Below are positions 34,780 to 46,930 of a stretch of 64,000 bases of DNA, piece by piece. The notes below the pieces were generated by a model that saw nothing but the letters and a program-made list of their open reading frames with translations, was not told the DNA's origin and searched no databases. The first letter of the stretch is position 1. The number at the start of each line of letters is the position of its first letter. The position numbers were made by a program, and so were the translations under genes. Source of the DNA: Phytoseiulus persimilis (lineage: Eukaryota > Arthropoda > Arachnida > Mesostigmata > Phytoseiidae); NCBI GenBank assembly GCA_037576195.1, contig CM075102.1, positions 24,548,745 to 24,612,744 on the forward strand, given 5' to 3'.

Positions 34780-35520
34780 AATACCGGAGGAGCCTATTGA
34801 GGACAAACAAACAGACCCTGGATTTTTATATATATAGATTTACTGCGAATAGTTGCCCGAGACACACATGACACATGATCGTTTCTTGGCTTTCTCATAA
34901 GAGGAGATGGTCCAGTAGGGTAGGCAACTGATCTGGGAGCTCTGACTTCACTACCAGTGGCGTGGCGAGCCTCCATGAGGCCCGATCCACTGATTGTATT
35001 TTCGGAGGACCTCAAACGTAAAGAATGATGATCTGAAACAGAGATCTCCAACGAGATCTTACGAAAATGGAGACAACTAGCGCGAACTAATCCGAATCTG
35101 AGCAGCTAGATTATCATGTGAGCAACTGGATAACCTATTCTCGGAGGGCAACTTCCCGCACTCCAGGAGCTGCAAACTCTTCCATGGACTCATCGAAGTT
35201 GAACTTATCCATGATGGACATCTTAATAGATAGGACAGCGAGTTTGGTCAACCGAGTTGGCTCGATCTCCGATCCGAGGCACAACAAAATGCACTGAACG
35301 TTGCCTCTCGATCAGGGAGGAGGACGAGAATCAGATGATGGTTCATGAAGAGGGTGAAAATTCAGATGCAAGGATCGGACTTTGCCCCCACTGTGGGGAT
35401 TCCGGAGGAAAGATATACCTGGAAGAGCTCAAGTTATCTAATGTAACAGGCATAGAGGCGTTCTGATGCCCGGCGCAGAGACAGTGACGAGTACCGGGAT
35501 CCGGTATTTTCCAGGAGGAA
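34780..35520. repeat. Right flank of the array, second copy of the dispersed element
   Basis: No gene is recognisable. About 35215-35490 resembles 2970-3430 in the same order and orientation, including GAGTTTGG/CAGTTTGA, CGATC(C/T)GAGGCA, GATCAGGGAGGAG, CATGAAGAGGG, AGGATCGGAC/CAATCGGACC and GAAGAG(A)CTC(A/G)AG(T)T. A further match, GTGGCGAGCC(A/T)CCATGAGGCC, links 34969-34991 with 2289-2310. Each copy therefore has 45-bp units on one side and the same unique flank on the other. Confidence 0.6.
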
Positions 35521-37189
35521 TCTCAATCAACTTGAGCTCAGGTTTTGCGTAATCCGATTCAATGATGGCGAACGAGATCCTAGACAACGGAGTTGGGTAC
35601 TTCACCGTGTATATTACTTTGCCTCTCGATTATGATTGTTCAATTCGAAGCCTCGGCATTTACCCTGAAAAGGCAGGTAATTCCCTTGCTGCTTTGCGCG
35701 ATGATTGACTCCATCGTCGGAGGCATCCGCAACGGAAATGAGCTCGCAGGAACCTTTCCTCCATGATCTTGTCGTTCCACAAATGCAGGCTTAGCGATGA
35801 AGATTATCGAGGCCCTCTTAGTTCCGAGATTACTGCCGTTACGCTCCATCTCTCTACAGCTCTCAACTAACTAGCTCCTCAGATCTTCCGACCGACAACT
35901 TCAGCCGTTTCATCGACATTGCAAATATTCTTCGTGACATTGCTCGTGGATCTCAGAGTGAGTCCCTTATGTGACGAGTCCCTTATCTGATGAGTAACTT
36001 ATACGATAGGTCCCTCATCTGATGAGAGTTTCAACTCCCAGACTTTGAGTGATTTGAAACTAGGCAGCGTGAATGATTCACGGTGAATCACTCCAGACTA
36101 TTCTAAAAATGTCTAATTCCTGCGATACCTTCGGAAACCGCAAAAGCAAGTGCAGTGATGCGGCGATTCCCGGCCGAGATCTGCAGAATATAGTCTCAAC
36201 CACTATTCAAGATTTTCCTCTAGAAAGCTACGCAAGCTCCTGCGAGCCACAGTGGTTTTCCATTGTTCGTCCCCTCGTCGCAATCTTCGGAAATTCCCTC
36301 CGGAGGAAACGTCCACCCTCCTTCTCGCCCGATCCCGACCCCACTCGTCAGATTCGGTGATATTTTTGCGATTCACCAATTAAGGCAACGTCCTTCGAAG
36401 GAGAGACGCTCGAGGCAGGCGGATCGAAGGAAAACACTTTCGATTTCGGGCGAGCCGATGGAAGGACTCAGTGCAGAGAAACCACTGAGCAAAGCTAATT
36501 CCGAACGCTTCCCGAACTCTGCGGTTGCTGAGCGTCTGATTCCACCAGTCTATTTCTGGAAGCAAATAGGATCAATGGGGCGCTCATCAGAGCTGACAGT
36601 ACAGTCGTCCTTCTCGTAATGACTATTGCTTATCAGGAGATCGACGGGGGAATCGGACTTCTCAGAACTCGTTAACGGTTTTCGTCGTCCACAATGAGCA
36701 AAATATCCGAAGGAGTAATTTCCCAGTCATTTTCGACGAAAAATGGAGATCAGCAGCATGAAGTCAGCAGAAAGGTGGTATCTCATCACCAGAACAGTCG
36801 GACCCATATTCCGTCAGGAGAAGGGACTCGAGTCAAACGATGTATATAATTCCGAGAACTTTACTACTTTTCCGATTCGCCCTGAACTAAGAGTTTTGTG
36901 CTTGCGTCGTTCGTCCACTTTGAACAGAGCCCGTGCGTAATTCGGACATGAAGCAGCCGACCTTCTCGAGCTGGTCGATCTCTTCTGGGCGTCTGAGACA
37001 CGTATCCGAGGAAGTATCAACTCAGAGTCATCGTTGATGGCTCCCTAAGGGGTTTCCCTCATCCCCTTCGAGGGAGCAGTACTTTGGACGGAGGCGACTC
37101 CTTCGCCGTCCACGAACTCATTGAGGCCGCTGTGGGCCAGCTACATCTGGATGCAGAAGCCCGGTTCCGGAGTTCATAGGAGCATCTTC
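35521..37189. other. Gene-poor stretch with a short degenerate tandem repeat
   Basis: No supported gene. At 35959-36026 the motif gtcccttatctgatga recurs about four times with changes (period near 20 bp). Small ORFs on both strands resemble nothing known. Confidence 0.45.
35959..36026. repeat. Degenerate ~20-bp tandem repeat
   Basis: Units gagtcccttatgtgac, gagtcccttatctgat, gagtaacttatacgat and ggtccctcatctgatgag follow one another with single-base changes. Confidence 0.75.
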
Positions 37190-37660
37190 TTCGTACCACT
37201 CTTCTCGCTTCACGCCGTTATTCCCCCTTTACTTTTCCGCGCACCGGCTTCGCACCACTTTCCCGCGCATCTGCTCGGTACCACTATTCTCGCATCACCA
37301 TTCTGGCTCCACTTTTCCGTGAATCTCACCCCCATTCTCGGCTCTGTCTCTCCGCTTATGGGCTTTGCACCACTATTTTCACCCCGGTTTCCCACATGTC
37401 TTCTGCGCACCACTATTCCCACTACACTTTTCCGCGCGCCTGCTCCGAACCGTTATTCTCGCTCCGGCTCTCCGCGCATGATTTCCGCACCACCACTCCC
37501 GCTTACTTCTTCGCCGTATCGGCTGCGAACCGTTATTCTCGCTCCGGTTCCCCGCGAATGATTCCTGCACCACCACTCTCGCTTACTTCTTCGCCGTATC
37601 GACTCCGCACCACTTTTCTCGCTCCACTCATCCGGGCATCTGATACGCACCCCCACCACC
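37190..37660. repeat. Degenerate ~40-bp minisatellite
   Basis: Pyrimidine-rich units built on gcaccactattctcgctcc and ttccgcgcat recur through the interval. The clearest part is an 80-bp higher-order unit starting at 37447 and again at 37527 (gaaccgttattctcgctccg each), each made of two ~40-bp halves. ORFs on both strands across it (for example 37121-37561 plus) follow from this periodicity and are not taken as genes. Confidence 0.8.
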
Positions 37661-38900
37661 GGGAGAATAGACAGACTTCTCCGTTGGAACGGAAAACGAA
37701 CAAACATTTCGACCGCTCGATACACGTCGCGGGAGTTTCGGCAAAGTGTCCATTTGGCCGATCTCGACTCAAGGGGTCGTGGAGGGAATTGGCACAAACC
37801 CGTCCCATAAGAATGAGTGGCAGTGGAGCTGGGAAGTATGGATCCTCTCTGTTCGAGCCGGAATTCTGATCTAGAGTCACACCCCGTGGAAATTTCGCAG
37901 TTTTTGTTTCGCGGAGGGGCGTTCAGCTCCACGCAGTCGTTGATCGAACTCTCTATGCACGACGAGCCGTTCGCCGCAGCGTCGAAGTGCTAGGCGCAGA
38001 GATGAAGAACTGAATCCAGATCAACCGATAGATAGCCAGACCGATAGATAGAATCAGTTTGAGCAAGGCTTCGCCCTTCAAACAAGCCTTAGCAGAGTAC
38101 CCTTTCATCTGTGAATCCGTTGGACCTCCGGATCCGTTTCTGTTGGACCTAATCGGGCCCATTCGTGAAGGTACCCGAAAATCTCCAAACTCAGCCTGAA
38201 TAACAATTTTCCTCGGGAAGAGTGAATCAAAGACATCGGTTCCGCACAAGAATCAGAGGGGAGATTCATTGCTCATAATGCAGTGTTGGATGTTCCGGAC
38301 TCTTTTCAAAAACTGGGTTGTTCGGGGAAAGGATTCATCCAACGCGATCCGTGACCTCGCGGCAATCGTGACTTCGAGCGCGAAATAAGCGCATCGGCCT
38401 CATTCGTCCGCGTTCCATGCCGTCTTATGAGCTCGAATCCCTCAGTTTCCCCTCCTGCCTCAAAAAAAATCCCTCGATAGTGATATCGCCGGGAGCATGA
38501 TCTTCGAGACGATTGACATGAATGAGATGCATATTTATCAGCAAGGAAGCCAGCAGGTCACAATCAATGACTCGGGAAAGGAGAAAAACGGAGTCGAGGC
38601 GAACTGGGCGCAAGAAGGGGTTCTTCATGGTTTTGAGTGCGAACGCTGCCGCCAAACCAGGTACCCATTTCACCTAATTAGAGCTAGTCCTCCTTCAAGT
38701 GCGCCACGGTCCGCCGCGGCGGTGGTCTCAGTTGGCCACTCGTGCTCTTTGTCCCAGCTTGGAGTTCTTGAAAGATTGGTGCGCATGCCCAGCATCGGTG
38801 TCTCCGGCGACTATGAATAGAAGCGATTCAATAAAATCGTCACTTCTTCCTGCGTACGTTTGTTTATCCTTGCTGAGTAGATTCATCAGTTCTCTCGGCC
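37661..38900. other. No recognised gene
   Basis: Only small open frames. The right end runs into the broken reverse transcriptase and may hold more of that retroelement, beyond recognition. Confidence 0.4.
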
Positions 38901-38949
38901 CAGTGTTGAGGCGGACATTCGGAGCGCCTCGAAGCGGTCACGCGTTAAT

Positions 38950-39290
38950 CGTGGAGAAACACGAAGCGATTCCCGACGGAATCGACGGATTAACGGTGGA
39001 CGATCATCACGGTCTCACGATCTTCTTCCATGCCTCGAAGGCGTTTCACAGCGTTGACCACAACCGCCTGCTCTACAAGATACAAGCGTGGCATCAGACA
39101 GAATGTGTTTTCTTCAGGTCGATCCTGCTTCGACCAGCAAAAGTTTGCTGTCCGTTGTGAAGGTCCATCAAGTATTTCCGGCGCTCTCGGCGTGTGTCTC
39201 GGGGATCATGGTATATTCTCATTCTCAACATTGGTGACTCTATCGCAACAGTGAAACGGAAATTGCATGCGGATGACCTCAAGATGTGAT
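38950..39290 (+). pseudogene. Broken non-LTR retrotransposon reverse transcriptase fragment
   Basis: Frame 38699-39160 contains LTIFFHASKAFHSVDHNRLL, the equivalent of the palm motif L-x-x-x-D-x-S-K-A-F-D-x-V-x-H of LINE-type reverse transcriptases, with both catalytic-site Asp positions changed (H and H). After frame shifts, about 39216-39288 reads LNIGDSIATVKRKLHADDLK, the F/Y-A-D-D block with the two Asp kept, followed by a stop. The region between resembles the SGVPQGS loop only weakly (SISGALGVCLGDHG). At least one frameshift and a premature stop show it is dead. The clade cannot be fixed from so short a piece. Confidence 0.75.
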
Positions 39291-42200
39291 CGAGTATAGT
39301 AAACGAAGGATCCTACAACGCGTTATCGACAACAACGCCTCCCGAGTTGATCGGAACTCTTTGAAGATTCGTAGCCCATCACGTCGCCGCACATCTAACC
39401 CTGTGATCGCAGTCATTTATGTACACTTTCTCGTCAAACTCAAATTTAGGGAGCACACTGCCCGAGTCGGTCGCACTTCATCCGTTCTTACGAGTCTTCT
39501 TCCAGGAAGTCATCATCAAGCGCCCAGGGTTACACAACCAGCTCTTCTTCTCCTCGATTGTCCTCCGGTTCCTCCACTGTGCCTTTATCTCGCTTTGCGA
39601 CTACGGGACCTCCACGAGCTGAAAGCCGTGACAGCGTCTCTTGCGGCTAGTCGACGCACCTGCTGTGTTACTCCGTCTAACCGTGAAACCTTGGCTGGAT
39701 CCTGACTTCTCCGTCAGCTAATTCTAGGGCGGTGCACCGGACTATCATATTCTCTGACCGGGAAGAAGAGTATGTGAGATGACAGGAATTATTTGAAACA
39801 ATGACACCAGGGGGGATTTCACTGAGATCATGTCACGCACTATGCAAACAACCGCTGATTTATGGCGCTCCGACTCTAGTAATTTGATGCATCGAAAGCG
39901 GTTGAGAACTGGATTCATGCCGTTGCGAACAACTCCATTGTCCGGTGTTCCGCAACGGAATATTTGTGCCTCTCAGATCGGAGCCAATGGATAATGGCCC
40001 AAGATCAGATCCAGGCATGCTTTCCGTCATCAGCTGCGACGCTGTTCAATGTTTGGACTTCTCTCGAACAACGTCGAGGAGTCATGCGTGAGTCCACTGG
40101 AGCGCTCTTTGGTGGAGTGCGGAAGAGGATCGAAACGATTTCGGGTGTTAGGAGAGCGGGAGATTTTCTGCTCCAGAGGGTCTCAGTTTGGGTTCAGAGG
40201 GGCAAAGTTCCTGCTGTCGATGGGTCTCCTCCAGGTGGAGGACACCTTGCCGAGATCAGCTGGTTATCACCCCGGTGTGCGTAATGCATTCCCCGGCCAA
40301 CAAGATCGGCCCAATAAACATATATAGAAAAGAAGCTAGTTATAACCCCGTGTTACATCCTTATTATGCTCTTGATATTCATGAAATGAATGAATAAATC
40401 TAAGGCTAGTATTCCTACTGACTTCGACCTCGGGTGTGACACTTATCCTCGAACCCGACACTCCTGTTCCCCCACGTTGATGACCATGACAGCGTTTCAA
40501 ATCGAGAAATTAGCCACCACCGGGAGCTAAATACGCCTGAGAATCTCTCTGAATAGTTATTGTCAACCCGGCCTTTTCGCTTTCTTAGTGAGTCGAAACG
40601 GGGTTGTTCAGTTTTGTCTATGAAGTTCAGACAACAGAATGAATAACACTGAATGGAGTTTGTGATGCGTGCCTGTCGTTCTCGTTATTCAACCAGCAGC
40701 CAAACTTCTAATGGTAGACGCTTTCGCAGTTGTTGCCCCTCCAACCCCAAGAAAACTTTTGAGACGTGCCAGTCCCGAAAGTGTGGCGAATCGGCTGATC
40801 TGTCGCTGCCTATCAGTTGGTGTTCGTCGTCGGATCATTAAGATCGATTCGACAACTTTGGAAGAGTGCTGATCCCGAAACTCTCATCAAGAATCTCTGA
40901 CCGGTATCCTATGATTTCTTCGAAAGTCCGGATTGGACCAGCACGCAGCGCCAGCCTGACACCAGCTTGCCGCCAAAGTGATCGGTAATAATAAAGCCCA
41001 CTTCGCGATTGCACTGGGGACGGACAAGAGTAACTTATCAATTCACCAGCATTAACGTTTTCACCGTCGGGATCGTCAATGTAACAAGTTGGAGTACGCT
41101 GTTCCCATTGGCTGTATCAATCACGCCGCAATGTTCCGAGACCGTCCACTGGAAGCACATCTAGCAAGTTGAAGCGCTAGTCTCACGGTCGCGCACAACC
41201 GAAACGCGGCAGGCGCTCGGACTGAAAAGCGGGTGAGCAGTGGACCGTAGTAACAGAGATCATAACTCCTCAGAATTGGCTGGAACAGTTCTAATGGAGC
41301 TCTCCGGTGTTGGGTTTGCGCACCTGATAGGGGGAGTCAGCTTCCGAGAGACCAGGATGAGTCCTGTTCTGATGGACCGTTCGAAGCTTTTTTCGAGACG
41401 GAATCACTCCGCTCGCCTCTCCGGCTGCTGCTGATTGCACGCGATTCTGTTAGTTCTGCTGATTTATTGCATTTGGTTCATCAGAGCTCTCTCGGGGTGT
41501 TGCGCCAGAGAGTTGATTGATGTTGATCAATGGAATGCAGAACCTAGAACTTTCACAATACAGGGGCTTCGAGGGTAATTTCTACTTCCGTGATCCCGTT
41601 ACCAAGTATCATCTTGTATCTAATCGAGACTCGGACATCTTTGAAGCGTTTCCAAAGAGCTGACGGCGGCCGAAGGTTCACAATGGCTGAGCAATGTTTA
41701 CGAAACTGTCTGTCTTCCGGAACACCTACCGAAGCTCACGTTTCTCGCGTAACCCAGCCTGGCCCTCCTAAGAACTGAGCTCTCACCAAATCGATCCACT
41801 CTGGAAGCGAACTCGCTCTTCTGCGACTGTAAGCCACTCGGATCAGAATTTCAACTTTCCAGCGCTCGATTCCCCAGAATGAAAAACAGCAGGGAAATCA
41901 GGCGTGGGAACCCTGAGGTTCGAAGTCGAGCCCGGCTACGGAACCCCCTAGAAGGAGTTCTCGTGGAACCCTGTTTATTAAACTCTGAGCTTGAGAGTGA
42001 TTGGATGATTCCCTGTGGCATGCCGCGTGAGCAGGTTTCGTGAATGATAGAAGATCTTGAATTTCTCGGCCATTGAAATTCCCGGTCCCGATCGAAAAGG
42101 AAAATCGAACGAGTCCGGCTTCCAAACCATTCAAATTCGATCCGCTCTGTTGCTGAGCGGGTTTCAACCAGGAGCGATATGACGCGAAAGATATCGCCAC

Positions 42201-43158
42201 TACTTATATCTGCAGTTAATCAGTCTATCGAGATGGAAAGATGTGCCCTCATACCGCTGCTGTTAGCACTGTGGTCAGTTCCGATCCCCAAAGGAAGATA
42301 ACAACAAAGCGCGGCGCGTGATTCAAAAACTACTCTGTTCGTAACCAGCTCGAGACTTGAGCTATCGGTTGACCCTGATCGAGTTCCCGGTCCTCCAGCC
42401 CGTTCCACATGGTAGTAGCCATGTGGGCAAGATCTCAGCGATGCTCGTGGGCACTCGAAGGAGAAGAGAGCGAGTTGCTTCGAGCCGAGGTGAAGCAGCT
42501 AGCACCCATACACATCGTCGTACCTGGAGTGCGAACTCGGGATATTCGCCGACAGAAATATCGGTAGAAGCTCCCGATCGTGACTCCTGGGAGGAACGGG
42601 AATGATTCCATTGGATGAACGCCGGAGGAAGCGACAGGAAACCACGACCAGCCGTTCAAGTTCCCCTGAGGCGAATTATTCAAAAGTCCCCAATTAGCCC
42701 GCAAAACTTTTCGCGTGCAACATATTTATCTAAGAACGTTGTCAAACATTTGATCATAAAATGCTGCAGTGAGGAGGAGTTCTCATCTATTTGTAAAGAG
42801 AGGAGCGAACTCAAGTGAGCGATTTCACTCCTTTTTTGAATTTTGCCGCGCTAGGAGGCCCCAGTGCTAGCTGTGAGCGCTTGGGCAGGTCTGTCGGTCT
42901 GCCTGTCTGTGTGGTGTTGTCGGCAGGCAGCAGCAGCAGCAGCGTCTTGTGAACTGACGACGACTACTGAAGCTTTTACCGAAGCCACTTGCGTTCGCGT
43001 AGTTATTCTTAGTTGATCTGTTAAAACCGAGTGTGCTCCCGTACGGACTTTGGTGAACAGGCCTTAAATCGTGCAACGAGTAAGGTGTCGTCTCCGAGAC
43101 GTGGGAAGCTTCTCGCCGAAGAAGAGACACTTTCTTCGCCGCTACCACAACATTTGCA
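39291..43158. other. Gene-poor stretch; Ras upstream region at the right end
   Basis: No gene recognised in nearly 4 kb; parts just after 39290 may be further retroelement debris. The last 300 bp (about 42850-43158) should be Ras promoter and 5' UTR; it includes a (CAG)n-like run at 42926-42942 and a run of T before the presumed start region. Confidence 0.45.
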
Positions 43159-46100
43159 ATGACTGAGTACAAGCTAGTCGTTGTTGGAGGCAAGTGTCAA
43201 GTGCTTCGACGCTCTTGGTGCTGGTGTACAGATGGCGATATGCGAACGTCCCGAGTGAAGTCCTTCCGGCCGGGTCGCGTTCTCTTGCCCCTGGTTCACT
43301 CTTCCAAGAGCTGCTCGGGGGAGGCCAGGGGCGAGAAGCCGGCAGAACTCCGTGACGGATTTCAGTTGGCTATGGGGCATTTGCTCCAAACGAGACTCCG
43401 TGAGATCGGAGCTGGACGAATGAGGAATCCGATCAATCGTTTGAGGGTACTTCTGAGGCCAATAGGGGATGGGCGATGATTGTTGACTGGTGTCGAATCC
43501 ACCGACCAGAATACTGTCGAAGACTGACGAATGACCGACCGAACGAGCGAGCGATCGCGCCGTGCACTGTTGACAACGTAGAATGGATGCTGCTCAAGGA
43601 ACGAGTCGTCGCCGTTATTGAGCCAGCAACTATCACCACTGATGCCAGTAGTGGTGGTCGCACCAGCAGTTATAGTGAGTCATGTGACTCGTTGAAGTTT
43701 CCGAGAAAGTGAACTAGACACCCTTCACCTTTGGAAACTGCGGCTTCTTGACTTGTGCTGTCCGATAGAGTAGATAGAGGTATCATTCGGCCGTACACTT
43801 TTCCTGACATTGAATGTCCTAAGGAAATATCTGTGTATAGGAAGCGTTTGTAGCTAGCATGCTGTGCTTTCTTTCGTCCGTTCTTTCTGCTCTATAAAAG
43901 GCCCCCGGCATGTGGGAAGGCCGCGGCTGGCTAACAAACGTCAGGATGTAAACAAGACCGCGTTCCATTCCCTCTTCCAGTCGTTCCTCTGTTATTCCCA
44001 ACGCCAATTCCTTGACTGGGGGTCCTGTTCGTGAATGCCCATTGAAAACGCCCAATAGTCGCAGTGAAGAGAACGGAGAATCGGTCGAATAGTTTCTACC
44101 GCGTCCGGACACGAGGATGGTGGCGGCACTGTATTCAAGAAGCGAACAAAGTCGACCCTTGTGGAGTCGCGACTTGATCTGAGGAAGAATTAGCGCTCTT
44201 CCTGACGCCGTCGCGCCGATTCCTGGAGCCGTCGTTGCCAGTTTGGATTTTTTTTCTTCAAAATCCTCCTCCTTCTCCTTTAATTTTATCTTTCGCCGGA
44301 GTGTTTGCGTGCGTGCGTGTGCTACGGCGAATGATTCCGTCTGCCTGCGTATGCGTCTGTGTGACGGTGGATGAGAACTTTACAGTCAGCGGTCATCTCT
44401 CACGGTGCCAGTAGGCACATTTTTGACATTTGACACGGCCCGTTTTACGAGGCTCTCAACACCGCAAGGTCGCGAGTACATCCAACAGTTTCTACGGATC
44501 TCACGAGCACCGGGATGATTGAAACGACGATGACGAACTTGATGATAGTAATGGTCCTCTGGATCAGGCTCCTCTTCGAAGTGCAGTACTTCAAGTATTC
44601 CAGTCGTTCGTGATGGTTCGGTACTGTTTGGAAGAGAATTCCCCGTTGCCATCCAGCAAAATTCGATGAGCTGTGAAAAAGCTCTTCCGTGAATTTCACG
44701 TGGATCCCTTTCGTGGGTATGTTGCTCGACGAAACAATCCTTTAAGCCCGGAGGATTTATCCGAATCGGGAGCGTCTCGAAGAATCAATTCCGGAAATCC
44801 CGGATGCATTATCCTCCCAGCTGTATATTGTGTCGTTATCAATGTAACGTGAGTCTGGCGTCGGACTCCCGGCATCACATCTGTCGTCCAGTGTTGGAAT
44901 CATTCCCCGACCACAGTTTCTCAATTCTCTTGATGATCTGCATAGCTGATACATATTCTCGCTGGAGATGAGCGGAGAGATGACTGAAGTTTCTTTCAGC
45001 ACGCGTAATAACCCGGTGCCGCTGTCCGCTCGTGTTTTAAAGTCTCTAACTGAAACGTTTCCTATTTCAGCCGGTGGTGTGGGCAAGAGTGCCCTGACGA
45101 TCCAGTTGATTCAGAATCAGTGAGTCATCGCATTTTTTTCTATTTCTCCTCCTTTGTTAGTGGCGAATGCCGTGTGTCGCGAGTGTTAATAATCCGACAG
45201 TCATTTTTTTCGTAGACTCTCACTTCCGCCGTCGAGCTTTCGAAAGGATAAGAAAAGAGAGAATCCGTATCGGAATGTATTGAGAAGCCGTGTCGGAATG
45301 TATCGGATGCAAAAGCAAATCGACAAAAGCCAAGCCCGCTTGTCGAAACATCCTCTCGAATGATACGACTGAAACGGAGCTCCCCGAGCGAAATCTTTCG
45401 CCTCCCATTGCTTCTCTTGATGTTCATTTTCGGATGCGAGAAGCAGGTCGATAGACCTAGTTACCGAGACAGTGTCGAATCTCTGTCCTGTAACACCATG
45501 AGAGAAATTATTGGACTCTGGTTGGGTGCCTTTCGTAAGTTTCCGACCACGCAAGAACTTTGGCGATTGCCTTACATTTACGCAAAGGAGACTCACGAGT
45601 TCAGGTATCCATCGGGATGCACCTCAGCTGCGGGAAAGGTGAAGGACGTCTCTGACACTTGTTCTAACCAGACCTTTTCTGATTACAGTTTCGTGGACGA
45701 ATATGATCCCACGATAGGTTAGTCTCCACATTCAGAAATTCCGATCGAATTTCAGACACTCAGTAGCTCTCGGCCTTTTCACGCGTATGGAAGTTTGAGC
45801 CCACAACTAGTCGCCGGAGGCCATCCCTCTGTAGAAATTGACATTTATTTCTCCTTTGCAGAGGACTCATACAGAAAGCAAGTCGTGATCGACGGCGAAA
45901 CCTGCCTCCTGGACATTTTGGATACGGCAGGTCAGGAAGAATATTCGGCAATGCGCGACCAGTATATGCGCACCGGAGAAGGATTTCTTCTGGTATTTGC
46001 TGTCAACAACGCGAAATCCTTCGAAGACATTGCCATGTACAGGTGAGCAAATTTAGCTTTGCTTGGGCATCCGCGTCCACGCTAGTTCTGAACCCTTAAG

Positions 46101-46600
46101 GGATGCAGGACAGCGTTTCCGAACGCGCTCGGATTCTCTAGTTCACATGGTTTTTTGCAGTGACGTCGAATGTAGCGGCTGCAGACATAGTAGCCTCATG
46201 ATTCGCTCTTAGCTAACGGCACACAGCTATGTCTCCCTTGATGGGATCGGCATGAAGTGGGAATCGGAATGAGCAAGGAGCTTCCTATGGTGGTCTGACA
46301 CCCGGTCTCTTTTATCATTACAGAGAACAAATTAAACGCGTCAAGGACGCGGACGACGTGCCGATGGTGTTGGTAGGGAACAAATGCGATCTTCCGTCTC
46401 GGACCGTGGACATGAAACAAGCTGCGGAGCTGGCTCGTAGTTACGGCGTTCCGTTTGTGGAGACCTCGGCCAAGACGAGAATGGGAGTCGACGATGCCTT
46501 CTACACCCTTGTTAGAGAGATTCGGAAAGACCGCGAGGCCAAGAGTCGTGAGAAGAAGAAAAACCGCAACAAGATCAAGAAGAAGTGTACTCTCTTGTAA
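43159..46600 (+). CDS. Ras: Ras small GTPase, KRAS / Drosophila Ras85D type
   Basis: Exons 43159-43189, 45071-45119, 45689-45717, 45862-46042 and 46324-46600 give 188 residues in one frame. All G motifs are intact: P-loop GAGGVGKS (Gly12 and Gly13 unmutated), effector loop [31 protein letters not shown] with Gln61, NKCDL, and ETSAKTR. The tail has a polybasic stretch ([11 protein letters not shown]) and ends CTLL, a CAAX box; terminal Leu favours geranylgeranyl transfer. Tail length and basic patch resemble KRAS4B rather than the palmitoylated HRAS/NRAS. It acts at the inner plasma membrane between receptor tyrosine kinases and Raf/MAPK. The first intron starts GC, not GT. Short exons 2 and 3 and introns of 0.14-1.9 kb make the gene easy to miss by ORF search. 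Confidence 0.98.
43190..45070 (+). other. Ras intron 1, GC-AG type, 1.9 kb
   Basis: Donor GGAG|gcaagt at 43190 and acceptor atttcag before 45071. Only this donor yields GAGGVGKS. The interior shows ORFs on both strands but nothing recognisable. It holds a pyrimidine-rich stretch near 44240-44290. Confidence 0.9.
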
Positions 46601-46930
46601 ACAGCAACTCAAGTCACCAGATGCAGCCGTGGCAATAACAACGATGTCAACGGCGGGAATTAAAAAACTACAACAAAAAAAAAACACTCCTACCACTACT
46701 TCTACATTAAAAAAGTACAGCGAGAGCATCAGCGATTGAAATGAGAAGACCTCAACGCCGCAAAAGCGCCAGCCGCTACAGCGGGGGAACTGGAGTCAAA
46801 TGAGCAAACACAAAACATTGAAACTCGCTATCTTCGTCCATTGTGGGTTGACAGAAGATTGCAGTAGCAGAAGAAAGAGCAGAGGCAGATACAGAGTAGT
46901 GAAAGCGTGAAAAATGACGGGAAGAATAAA
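46601..46930 (+). promoter_or_regulatory. Ras 3' UTR with AATAAA at 46925-46930
   Basis: The stop at 46600 is followed by A-rich sequence (46660-46710) and, 325 bp on, by AATAAA. The limits of the UTR are inferred. Confidence 0.5.

Noticed and set aside
31979-34781. Very long ORFs on both strands across the array (up to 318 codons)
   Set aside because: They follow from a stop-free 45-bp unit whose length is a multiple of three; the plus frame is broken by an insertion and a stop, and there is no start or splice context.
37121-37932. ORFs of 115-159 codons on both strands
   Set aside because: They follow the 40-bp minisatellite periodicity.
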